Positions 44,566 to 52,347 of a stretch of DNA of 64,000 nucleotides are shown piece after piece (position 1 is the first letter of the stretch; each line of letters begins with the position of its first letter). The notes under the pieces are model-generated. The model did not search any database. It was not told the DNA's origin and saw only the letters and a list, made by a program, of their open reading frames with translations. Made by a program: the position numbers and the translations under genes. This DNA is from Streptococcus ratti FA-1 = DSM 20564 (GTDB taxonomy: Bacteria > Bacillota > Bacilli > Lactobacillales > Streptococcaceae): contig NZ_AJTZ01000005.1 in assembly GCF_000286075.1 (NCBI RefSeq), positions 806,001 through 870,000 on the forward strand. Direction: 5' to 3'.

Positions 44566-45264
44566 TTACTGAGCATAGAGCTTCTTAACAGCTGCAACAT
44601 CTACATCTTGGATGCCATGATAAGAACCCGATGAAGCCATTACTGAAATCTCATTATCATCGTGACCAAGACCGATAGCATGTCCCAATTCATGTTCTGC
44701 TGTATGAACGATTCGCTCAAAACTATAGCCGTAGTCTTTGTTTAAAAGATAGTAACGATTAAGTTTAATATCAACATGGCTGATCCGATTGGTGACAGCG
44801 TTAGTTTCAGATTCGGCCAGACCGGCAGCCTGAGAAGCAGCATCTGTATAATCAGTTGCTACGATATCAGCTGACTCTTTATTAGAAACAATAGTAAAAG
44901 TGAAACTGCCTGTCGCATTCCAATTAGCAATGGCTGTCTGATAAGCTTTAATAAAAGTCTCATCAGTTGAAGCTATATAAACCGCGGCCTTATTTTCAGC
45001 CCAGCGGCTGCCTCTGTCATGCTCATAATTATCCGTAGATAATTTGGACATGGTATCTTGCAGGTTGAAATCATTGCTAAAAAAAGCTGAAATCTTATTG
45101 AGCTGATTAGAAACTGCAGCTCCAAAATTATCTTTATTACTGCTGGTGAAATAGAAAAAAGCTAAACCGATGACCGCTAGGATAATGACCGTTCGAAAAA
45201 TACTCCAAATCAGGCTGAAAATGAGCCTAGGAATAAAAAATAAAATCCTGATTATTTTTTTCAT
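44566..45264 (-). CDS. Membrane-anchored matrixin-like zinc metalloprotease
   Basis: This 232-residue protein has one N-terminal membrane helix (IWSIFRTVIILAVIGLAFFYF) and an external M10-like domain. Zinc ligands are in HTAEHELGHAIGLGH (HExxHxxGxxH, about residues 194-204), followed by a Met-turn in EISVMASSG, about nine residues on. It probably acts outside the membrane on surface proteins; the substrate is unknown. It stands alone between terminators and is next to the polysaccharide operon. Confidence 0.9.
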   Translation of the reverse strand: MKKIIRILFFIPRLIFSLIWSIFRTVIILAVIGLAFFYFTSSNKDNFGAAVSNQLNKISAFFSNDFNLQDTMSKLSTDNYEHDRGSRWAENKAAVYIASTDETFIKAYQTAIANWNATGSFTFTIVSNKESADIVATDYTDAASQAAGLAESETNAVTNRISHVDIKLNRYYLLNKDYGYSFERIVHTAEHELGHAIGLGHDDNEISVMASSGSYHGIQDVDVAAVKKLYAQ

Positions 45265-45383
45265 AAGAGATGTCCTTTCGTTTTTGTTAGAAAAGACCTA
45301 AAACTTTCAAATTAAATTTAAGTATAGCAGGCATCAAAATAAAAAGCAAGAATTTTATACCAGCACAGATTGGCAAAAAAGAA

Positions 45384-45437
45384 AAACGAGGCAAAACAGC
45401 CAGCGGCTTTGTCAGCCTCAGCTTTTCTGTCTCGTTT
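45384..45437 (-). terminator. Terminator of the secreted DUF1307-like gene
   Basis: AAACGAG and CTCGTTT form the outer stem, with GGCTxxxxCAGCC pairings inside, just past the stop at 45448. On the minus strand TTTTTC follows. Confidence 0.6.
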
Positions 45438-45447
45438 ACAACTATTT

Positions 45448-45975
45448 CTATTCAAGATTCAGTTTTTTAAACTGTCCCTTTTTAACTTTGGTATAGCCTT
45501 GTTTCTTAAGCAATTTTTCACTTTGTTTTAAACTAACATAAGTTGCTTTTTTGCCTGACGGTGTGTCAATATCTATTTCCGGCAGTTTTTCTGCTAGCTC
45601 ATTAAGATTAACTTTGTCATAGTTGACACTAACCTTTTCTATCATATAGGTATCTTTATATTCGATGCTTTCTTTGACCCCTGTAATACCTTGGTATTTT
45701 TCTGCATCAGCAGAAAACTTTTCCTTGGCTGCTTCTGCTTCATCTACCTTAAGAGCTGCATAGGTTATAGTATTTTTTGTTAGCTGTTTGGTAACACGGT
45801 CACTTCCTTTTTTGTGGTAGTAAGTCAGTCGAACATCTGCTGCACCTTCTTTAAACATTTGATAATAGACAGCTTCCGTACGAGAGGACTTTGCGCTGGC
45901 TGTGTCTTGAATCAGCAGAGCTGCAAGCAAGACTGCAGCAAATGTTCCTAAAATAAGAATGAGTTTCTTTTTCAT
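45448..45975 (-). CDS. Secreted DUF1307/YehR-like protein
   Basis: This 175-residue protein has a signal peptide (MKKKLILILGTFAAVLLAALLIQ, cut near ASA-KS at about residue 28). It has no lipobox cysteine, unlike YehR lipoproteins, so it is secreted or anchored by its helix. The mature part shows the DUF1307 pattern: TYYHKKGSDRVTKQLTKNTI, YQGITGVKESIEYKDTYMIEKVSVNYDKVNLNEL and a basic C-terminus (KKQGYTKVKKGQFKKL). The function is unknown. The family name is from memory of the pattern. Confidence 0.7.
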   Translation of the reverse strand: MKKKLILILGTFAAVLLAALLIQDTASAKSSRTEAVYYQMFKEGAADVRLTYYHKKGSDRVTKQLTKNTITYAALKVDEAEAAKEKFSADAEKYQGITGVKESIEYKDTYMIEKVSVNYDKVNLNELAEKLPEIDIDTPSGKKATYVSLKQSEKLLKKQGYTKVKKGQFKKLNLE

Positions 45976-46072
45976 AAATACCTTCCTCGCTTTTCCATTT
46001 ATAATTTATACCCTTTCATTGTAACCTCTTACAAATAACCTGTCAAGGTCTCCAAAAAGCCTTGATATAGGA

Positions 46073-46864
46073 TTAAGACAGCCGCTCTTCTTTTTGATAG
46101 TCAATCGGCAGCCGCTCCAAAAGAAAATCCAGCTGCTTTTCCCAATAATACCACTCGTGCCTGCCGTGATCTGTGCGGTAGTCAATGTCGAGCCCCAGAG
46201 CCCTCAGCTTTTCAACAGCTATTTCATTAGCCTGATAGAGAAAATCTTCATAGCCGCACCAGGCATAAAATTTTGTTTTTTTATCTGATTTTTTTGCCAG
46301 TGTAGTCAGAAAATGTTCCTGCAGCTCTTCTCCTTGCAAATCGCCAAAGATTCCCTGCCAGTAGCTTGGCGAACCTTCTGTAACCGTCGTTAAACTTTTT
46401 CCGTCAATACCAATGCCAAGTGCTCCTGAAAATGACGCCGCATATGAAAACATATCGGTGGAAAGAGCAATCTTGTAAGCACCGTAGCCGCCCATAGAAA
46501 GACCTGCAATAAAAGTTTTTTCGCGCTTCTTTGTCATATTAGGAAAAAAACGCTGCATAACTTCCGGCAGTTCCTTGGCAATCATATCGTAATAGTTAAG
46601 GCCGTAAGCGGTATTGGTATACCAGGCTAAATCTGTTGAAGGCATGATGACAATTAAATTCGTTTTTCTCAGCAGGCGCTCAATAGCTGTCCGCTTTTGC
46701 CACGAGTTCTCATTGCCGCCCATCCCGTGTAAAAGATACAGCACAGGAATGTCTGTGTCATTAACATATTCTTCTTTAACCTCTGCGGCATCCGGATAGA
46801 TGACATTGACATGGCGCACCATATCTAAACTTTGTGATTGATATTCTATTTGAAAAAAAGCCAT
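46073..46864 (-). CDS. estA: Alpha/beta-hydrolase esterase (EstA / tributyrin esterase type)
   Basis: This 263-residue esterase belongs to the EstA/S-formylglutathione-hydrolase-like family. [19 protein letters not shown] gives the oxyanion region, the nucleophile Ser is in [15 protein letters not shown] (about residue 122), and [20 protein letters not shown] contains the His. It lacks a signal peptide, so it is cytosolic. EstA of streptococci and lactococci hydrolyses short-chain esters. It is divergent from the CHY zinc-finger gene with about 90 nt between. Confidence 0.9.
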   Translation of the reverse strand: MAFFQIEYQSQSLDMVRHVNVIYPDAAEVKEEYVNDTDIPVLYLLHGMGGNENSWQKRTAIERLLRKTNLIVIMPSTDLAWYTNTAYGLNYYDMIAKELPEVMQRFFPNMTKKREKTFIAGLSMGGYGAYKIALSTDMFSYAASFSGALGIGIDGKSLTTVTEGSPSYWQGIFGDLQGEELQEHFLTTLAKKSDKKTKFYAWCGYEDFLYQANEIAVEKLRALGLDIDYRTDHGRHEWYYWEKQLDFLLERLPIDYQKEERLS

Positions 46865-46952
46865 TAATCAATTTTCCTCCCAATTTATTTCTCTCATTAT
46901 AGCATAAATTAATTTCTTTTGATAAACTTAAAAAGAAAGGTAGGAAAGAAAA

Positions 46953-47273
46953 ATGCTCACAATCTACGGTGATCTGACTGATAATGAAACAAGGTGCACT
47001 GACTATCATGGACCGACAGACATTGTCGCTTTGAAATGCTTTGCCTGTCAAAAATACTACCCTTGTTTTAAGTGTCACAACTGCCATGAACAGCATTTAT
47101 TTGCCCCGTACCCACAATACCTGAAGAAAGACAAAGCAGTCTTTTGTGGTGCCTGCCAAAAAGAGTTAACTATTGAAGATTACAAAGGACAGCCTGCCTG
47201 CCCTTGCTGTGGCCATCCCTTTAATCCTAACTGCAGCCGCCACTATGACTACTATTTTTCAGATAAGCCCTAA
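46953..47273 (+). CDS. CHY-type zinc finger protein
   Basis: This 106-residue protein is full of Cys and His: RCTDYHGPTDIVALKCFACQKYYPCFKCHNCHEQHLF, then FCGACQKELTIEDY and CPCCGHPFNPNCSRHY. The spacing matches the CHY zinc finger (PF05495), which binds several zinc ions. Bacterial members are single-domain and of unknown function. AGAAAGGTAGGAAAGAAAA upstream gives its ribosome site. It is monocistronic. Confidence 0.9.
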   Translation: MLTIYGDLTDNETRCTDYHGPTDIVALKCFACQKYYPCFKCHNCHEQHLFAPYPQYLKKDKAVFCGACQKELTIEDYKGQPACPCCGHPFNPNCSRHYDYYFSDKP

Positions 47274-47307
47274 TTATCTACGCGCAGCTATGCTAGTTGG
47301 TATATCA

Positions 47308-47370
47308 AAAAAAGAATGGGACAAAAATCAGCTATTGAAGCAGTTGATTTCATAGTCCCACTCTTTTCTT
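47308..47370. terminator. Bidirectional terminator between the CHY gene and rnjB
   Basis: AAGAATGGGAC and GTCCCACTCTT form the stem, with A and T runs outside on both strands. Confidence 0.85.
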
Positions 47371-47380
47371 TTTATGTTCT

Positions 47381-49042
47381 TTATCTCACTTCCATGACAA
47401 CCGGTAAAATTGCCGGCCGGCGCTTGGTCTGATCAAACAGAAATTTACCGATTTCATCGCGGACAAGGGATTTTAATTCGCTCCAGTCAAAAGTGTCTTG
47501 AGCCAGATAATTTTCGACAGCATTGTTAACAATATCAGCACTTTCACGCAAAATATCCCGGCTCTTTTTGACATAAACAAAACCGCGGGTGTTAATTCTT
47601 GCCTTAGAAATAATCTTCTTTTCTTTCTTATTGACAGTCAAGGCGACAATAAAGATACCGTCTTCCGACAGAACCTTGCGGTCACGCAGGACGATATTGC
47701 CCACATCACCAATCGCATTGCCGTCAATCATAACATCCCCTGCAGGCACAGCTCCTTCATGAACAAAACCGTCTTGGCCGTAAACCATGATATCGCCACG
47801 CTTCATGATGTAAATATTTTCTGGGAACATGCCGATTTCAAGCGCTAAATCAGCGTGAGCTGCCAGCTCTCGATACTCTCCTTGAACTGGGAAGAGGTAT
47901 TTGGGTTTAAGAAGGTTAATCATCAGCTGAAGGTCGCGGCCATTGGCATGCCCTGACACTCGAAGATCCTGTGTAATCAGTCTAACATTGCCGCCCGCCT
48001 TATAAATCAGATTTTCAACTTGTGCCACAACGGCTTCTTTCGAAACCGTCGGTGTTGTCACAATGTAAACCAAGTCTCCGTCTTTAATTTCCACATAGCG
48101 GTGACGGCCGACAGCTATTTTTCTCAGACCGTTCAAAGGCTCACTCATCCGGCCTGTTTCTAAAATAATCAGCTCATGATCTTCAAACTTATGCATATCC
48201 TTAGGCTTCACAATGAGCTTTTCATCCACAACTGAAAGCTTTTTAAGGCGGATAGCTGTGCGGACAATATTTTCAACATCAAAACCAGTCAGAACAACAC
48301 GGCGGCCGTTATTGGCAGCAGAATCAAAGACCTGCTGGATACGAACAAGGTTAGAAGCCACTGCTGCAACAATAATGCGCCCTTCCCAGTTGGAGATGAT
48401 CTGCTCCATCTCAACTCCTACCTCAGCTTCACTGGCAATTTGCACATTGCTGTCAGCATTTGCCGAGTCTGATAACAGAGCCAAAACACCTTCACGTCCA
48501 ACCTCAGCAATACGGGCTAAATCGGTCTGATAGAGCTTACTTGCAGCCTGATCAAACTTGAAATCACCGGTATAAACGATGTTGCCTTCCTTGGTGCCAA
48601 CAACAATTCCCAAACTTTCAGGGATTGAGTGGGTTGTTTTAAAGAAAGAAACCAGGGCATCCTTAAATTCAATCTCAGTTTCGGCATCCACCACATGAAA
48701 GTTATGAAATTTTTTTGTAGCATCATTATTTTTGACAACCAGTTTGGCTAGTTCAATAGTCAGTTCTGAGCCAAAAACCGGTGCCTTGACATTGGTTAAG
48801 AGATAAGGCAGAGCGCCAATTGCGTCGGCATGTCCGTGCGTCAGAAAGATTCCTCGAACTCGTTTTTTATTGTCAATCAGATAATCTAAATTGGGTATGA
48901 TAACATCCACACCTAGCTGTTCATTTTCTGGATATTTCAATCCGGCATCTAGAATAAAAATAGAATCATTGACCTCTACTAGATAGAAGTTCTTGCCGTT
49001 TTCCCGAACTCCTCCCAGGGCCATAATTTTAATGTCAGTCAT
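47381..49042 (-). CDS. rnjB: Ribonuclease J2
   Basis: This 553-residue beta-CASP metallo-beta-lactamase starts MTDIKIMALGGVRENGKNFYLVEV. The metal motif is LTHGHADAIGALPYLL, where RNase J1 has HGHEDHIGG; one His is replaced by Ala, the mark of the weakly active J2 paralogue. TGDFKFD, SDSANADS (J1 has SDSTN) and a late SGHANGRDL follow. J2 works in a complex with J1 in RNA decay. In S. mutans J2 is the nuclease countered by irvA RNA on gbpC mRNA, both of which are in this window. Confidence 0.9.
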   Translation of the reverse strand: MTDIKIMALGGVRENGKNFYLVEVNDSIFILDAGLKYPENEQLGVDVIIPNLDYLIDNKKRVRGIFLTHGHADAIGALPYLLTNVKAPVFGSELTIELAKLVVKNNDATKKFHNFHVVDAETEIEFKDALVSFFKTTHSIPESLGIVVGTKEGNIVYTGDFKFDQAASKLYQTDLARIAEVGREGVLALLSDSANADSNVQIASEAEVGVEMEQIISNWEGRIIVAAVASNLVRIQQVFDSAANNGRRVVLTGFDVENIVRTAIRLKKLSVVDEKLIVKPKDMHKFEDHELIILETGRMSEPLNGLRKIAVGRHRYVEIKDGDLVYIVTTPTVSKEAVVAQVENLIYKAGGNVRLITQDLRVSGHANGRDLQLMINLLKPKYLFPVQGEYRELAAHADLALEIGMFPENIYIMKRGDIMVYGQDGFVHEGAVPAGDVMIDGNAIGDVGNIVLRDRKVLSEDGIFIVALTVNKKEKKIISKARINTRGFVYVKKSRDILRESADIVNNAVENYLAQDTFDWSELKSLVRDEIGKFLFDQTKRRPAILPVVMEVR

Positions 49043-49246
49043 TAGTTCTCCTTATGTTTTCATAGTGTTTTTCAGATCATTTCAGTCCTGTGACTCCTTG
49101 TCTTCTTTCACTATCTTTATTTTCATACAAACGATCCCTGCCTCCCGTGTTCATGCACAAGACAGCAGGTCGAATTACTGCGGGCAATTAAAAAATTGCA
49201 TACATGAGTAGTATACAACTTTTCAGCTTATTTTTCAATTTATTCA

Positions 49247-49296
49247 GGCTCTATAATATCTGTAGTGGGTAACTCCCATTCAGATATCATAGAGCC
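49247..49296. repeat. 50-bp near-perfect palindromic element
   Basis: GGCTCTAT-ATATCTG-TGGG pairs with TCCCA-CAGATAT-ATAGAGCC, interrupted by single mismatches and a 4-nt TAAC loop. It sits in the 400-nt gap between rnjB and the ABC operon. It is not followed by a T run on the plus strand. The GGCTCT ends and CTGTAGTGGG recall ISL3-type ends, so it may be a tiny mobile relic. Confidence 0.6.
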
Positions 49297-49414
49297 ATTT
49301 TAGGTCACTGTCTCATTTTTCTAACTTCAAAAGAGTATGCACTAACCTTTAGTGTAAAATAAGACAATTTCCTTATTTTGACTACTGTCCTCAAAATATT
49401 TTTATTCTATAGTC

Positions 49415-49438
49415 TTGATAGACTTGACAAATAGTAGA
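49415..49438 (+). repeat. 24-bp motif shared with the region after the tracrRNA
   Basis: TTGATAGACTTGACAAATAGTAGA matches the complement of 13945-13968 at 23 of 24 positions. The two copies lie 35 kb apart in non-coding DNA, and the similarity fades over about 30 more bases upstream. Its role is unknown. Confidence 0.5.
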
Positions 49439-49449
49439 GAAAAGAGCCT

Positions 49450-50211
49450 TTATTCAAACAGGCCATAGTAGTCAGAGATATCCATTTGAGCCTTTTCTTC
49501 AGCAGATAAATCCTGAATAATACGACCGCCCTTCATGACCAGCAGGCGGCTGCCGTATTTGAGAGCATCTTCCATGCGGTGAGTAATCATGAGAGCCGTC
49601 AGATGATCACGGCTGACAAATTCTTCGGTCAGCTCCATCAAGGCCACGCTGGTTTTTGGATCAAGAGCAGCCGTATGTTCATCCAGCAGCAACAGCTCAG
49701 GCCTTTTAATCGTCGCCATGAGCAGACTGAGCGCCTGCCGCTGTCCTCCTGAAAGGAGACCAGCCGGCGTTTCCAAATGCTTTTCCAAACCATTGCCAAT
49801 TTTATCAATAACCGCCTGAAATTCTTTTTTGTGAGCATTGATATTGCGCGAAATAAGGCTGCGCCGCTCTCCGCGGTACTTAGCAATTAAAAGGTTTTCA
49901 GCTACTGTCATTCGAGGCGCCGTCCCCATTTTAGGATCCTGAAAAACACGGGATAAGTATTTAGCACGCTTTTCCGCAGGATAAGCAGTGACATCCTCAC
50001 CCATCATATAAATGCTGCCGCTGGTCAGACTGAGCGTCCCGGCAAGAACATTAAAAAGCGTGGATTTACCGGCTCCGTTTCCGCCGAGAATCGTCAGAAA
50101 ATCGTGCTCATAAATATCAAGGCTGACATCATTGAGAATTGTCTTATAGTCATCAAAACCATTATTCACTTTGACCGTAGCATTTTTTAATTCAACAATT
50201 TTTTTAGTCAT
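49450..50211 (-). CDS. ABC transporter ATPase, tryptophan/aromatic importer type
   Basis: This 253-residue ATPase has Walker A GGNGAGKST (about residue 43), signature LLSGGQRQALSLLMA and Walker B LLLLDEHTAALDP. EHT replaces the common EPT, as is typical of this importer group. It overlaps the permease gene by 4 nt. With the permease and the binding protein it forms the TrpXYZ/YtmPQ-like system (PF04392-type binding protein). Its substrate here is inferred from that group only. Confidence 0.9.
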   Translation of the reverse strand: MTKKIVELKNATVKVNNGFDDYKTILNDVSLDIYEHDFLTILGGNGAGKSTLFNVLAGTLSLTSGSIYMMGEDVTAYPAEKRAKYLSRVFQDPKMGTAPRMTVAENLLIAKYRGERRSLISRNINAHKKEFQAVIDKIGNGLEKHLETPAGLLSGGQRQALSLLMATIKRPELLLLDEHTAALDPKTSVALMELTEEFVSRDHLTALMITHRMEDALKYGSRLLVMKGGRIIQDLSAEEKAQMDISDYYGLFE

Positions 50212-51077
50212 CGGGACAGTTTCACTCCTTTAAAGAATTTCTTTTTCAATTCCGGAATCATAAGACAGACAGCCAAGACTACCGCACTAAAGAGTTTGAG
50301 ATAGTTTGTTTTAAAGCCTAGAGAAATAACTGCCAAAATTAAAAATTGGTACAAAACAGAGCCAACAACAATAGCTATCAGGCGCTCCAACAAGGTCAGA
50401 CCCGTTGAAAAGAGCACTTCTCCGATAATGATACTGGCTAAGCCGATGACAATGACACCAATACCTTTGGAAACATCAGCATAACCGTCCTGCTGACTGA
50501 TAAGGGCGCCAGCCAGGGCAATCAGACCATTAGATAAGACTAAGCCCATCAGCTCCATTTTATCAGTATTTATTCCAAAACTCTGTGCCATATCATGGTT
50601 GTCACCAGTTGCGATATAGGCCTGGCCTAGGCGTGTATTCAAAAAGAAAATCATACTGCCGACCACCAGAACGACAAAGATAAGCCCCAGAACAAGCAGG
50701 TTGATGCTGCCGGAAAAAGGCAGCAGATCTTGTAATTTTCTGGCGTCCAGCAGGCCCAGATTGGCACGTCCCATAATCATCAGCATGATAGAATGACAGG
50801 AAGTCATAACCAAAATTCCCGATAAAAGGGTAGGAATCTTTCCTTTTGTATAAAGAAGCCCCGTTACCAAGCCTGCCAGACAGCCTGCCAAAACAGCTAT
50901 TACAGTTGCCAGCAGAGGGTTGGTTCCCTGTGTGATTAGCGTCACTGCTACGGCGCCGCCCAAGGGAAAGGAGCCTTCTGTTGTCATATCCGGAAAATCT
51001 AAAATCCGAAAGGTCATAAAAATTCCTAAGCCTAAAATAGACCAAAGAAAACCTTGTGAAATCGTTGAAAGTAACAT
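50208..51077 (-). CDS. ABC transporter permease, BPD_transp_2 family
   Basis: This 289-residue membrane protein has about eight helices and starts MLLSTISQGFLWSILGLGIFMTFRILDFPDMTTEGSFPLGGAV, a signature of permeases paired with PF04392 binding proteins. The cytoplasmic loop GDNHDMAQSFGINTDKMELMGL is the ATPase contact. It is the only permease gene of the set and probably forms a homodimer. Confidence 0.92.
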   Translation of the reverse strand: MLLSTISQGFLWSILGLGIFMTFRILDFPDMTTEGSFPLGGAVAVTLITQGTNPLLATVIAVLAGCLAGLVTGLLYTKGKIPTLLSGILVMTSCHSIMLMIMGRANLGLLDARKLQDLLPFSGSINLLVLGLIFVVLVVGSMIFFLNTRLGQAYIATGDNHDMAQSFGINTDKMELMGLVLSNGLIALAGALISQQDGYADVSKGIGVIVIGLASIIIGEVLFSTGLTLLERLIAIVVGSVLYQFLILAVISLGFKTNYLKLFSAVVLAVCLMIPELKKKFFKGVKLSR

Positions 51078-51121
51078 CTTCTATCCTTCTTTTATAAATA
51101 TCTTTTATTTTAACACAAAAA

Positions 51122-51170
51122 AAGGAAGGGGACAAAAGTCATTTTGATTGGTTGACTTTATCTCCTCCTT
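51122..51170 (-). terminator. Intra-operon hairpin between binding-protein and permease genes
   Basis: On the minus strand AAGGAGGAGATAAAGTCA pairs with TGACTTTTGTCCCCTTCCTT, then TTTTTTTG follows. It could terminate most transcripts after the binding-protein gene and so set a high ratio of binding protein to membrane parts. Confidence 0.75.
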
Positions 51171-51204
51171 TGATCAAGAAAAATCTTTTGGGGGTAAGCC
51201 TTGC

Positions 51205-52197
51205 TTACTTGTTTTTTGTCTTTTTAAGCACATCAGCAGGAATAGTGATACCCAGCTCCTTAGCTACCTTTTTATTGACAACAGGGGTTCCCTTGTCAAA
51301 TATATTAACAGGCAGGTCAGAAACGTTTTTCCCTTCAAATAATTTCACAGCCATCTTGCCAGTGGCAACACCAAGCTCATACTGATCAACAACAACCGAA
51401 GCAAGACCGCCTTCATTGACCATGGTATCCACACTTGGATAGATAGGTTTTTTTGCTGCCTTAGCAGCTGATACTACAGTCGGGAAGGCACTGGCAATGG
51501 TATTGTCCAGCGGAATCCAGACAGCATCTGCCTTCTCCAGCATGACATTCATGGTCGTAGCAATTTCATTGGTTGAAGGGACAGAATATTCCAGTACTTC
51601 ATAGCCCTTTTTCTCGGCCCTTTTCTTGAATTCTGCCACCTGAGATTTAGAATTGTCTTCGCTGCTTGAATAGATAACACCAATCGTTTTGACTTTTGGT
51701 GTTAAGGTCTTTACTAAATCAACTTGAGCCTTGATTGGAGTCTTGTCAGACACACCTGTGACATTGCCGTCTGGTTTTTTTAGATTTTTAACCAGCTTAG
51801 CGCCGACTGGATCTGTCACAGCTCCCATAACAATCGGAGTGTCCTTGGTCGCACTGGCCAAGCCCTGTGCTGCCGGTGTTGCAATTCCAATCAGGACATC
51901 ATTTTTATGGTTAACTAGGGTTTGGCTCATGGTTTGCACCTTGCTTTGGTCCCCTTCAGCATTCATAAAATCAATTTTTATTTTCTTGCCGGAATAGCCC
52001 TCTTCTTTCATGCCGGCTTTGATCCCCCGGTAAATTTCATCCAGAGCATTGTGGCTGACATATTGAAGCACACCAACTTTAAAGGTATCCGACTGGGATG
52101 ATTTTTGATTTTGACTGCTGAGAGACTGGTAGACAATAATGCCGATGACAAGCAGAGCCAGAGCTGCTAGAACTCCTATTAAACGTTTATTTTTCAT
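51205..52197 (-). CDS. ABC transporter substrate-binding protein (PF04392, tryptophan-type)
   Basis: This 330-residue protein has an N-terminal helix (LIGVLAALALLVIGIIVYQ) but no lipobox Cys, so it is likely membrane-anchored by an uncleaved signal. The ABC_sub_bind fold is clear: FKVGVLQYVSHNALDEIYRGIKAGMKEEG, PIVMGAVTDPVGAKLV, VKTIGVIYSSSEDNSKSQV and ADAVWIPLDNTIASAFPTV. Pneumococcal relatives bind tryptophan. It is the first gene of the transporter set and is divergent from rqcH. Confidence 0.9.
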   Translation of the reverse strand: MKNKRLIGVLAALALLVIGIIVYQSLSSQNQKSSQSDTFKVGVLQYVSHNALDEIYRGIKAGMKEEGYSGKKIKIDFMNAEGDQSKVQTMSQTLVNHKNDVLIGIATPAAQGLASATKDTPIVMGAVTDPVGAKLVKNLKKPDGNVTGVSDKTPIKAQVDLVKTLTPKVKTIGVIYSSSEDNSKSQVAEFKKRAEKKGYEVLEYSVPSTNEIATTMNVMLEKADAVWIPLDNTIASAFPTVVSAAKAAKKPIYPSVDTMVNEGGLASVVVDQYELGVATGKMAVKLFEGKNVSDLPVNIFDKGTPVVNKKVAKELGITIPADVLKKTKNK

Positions 52198-52262
52198 GTT
52201 TCCTCCTCAAATAAATACCGTCTTTATTTTACTGCAATTTTCAGCATTTTTCAATACAGCAT

Positions 52263-52276
52263 TAAAAACGCTTTCC
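52263..52276. promoter_or_regulatory. cre-like site in the divergent region
   Basis: TAAAAACGCTTTCC matches the CcpA cre consensus at all but the second base. It lies 66 nt before the transporter start and about 36 nt upstream of the rqcH -10 (extended TGGTATAAT, 52309-52317). Either gene could be affected. Confidence 0.4.
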
Positions 52277-52347
52277 CTGCTCTTTAAAAGCGCATTGCAG
52301 CTTTCGTGTGGTATAATAGAAAAGACTAAGAGAAAAGAGGAAAAACC

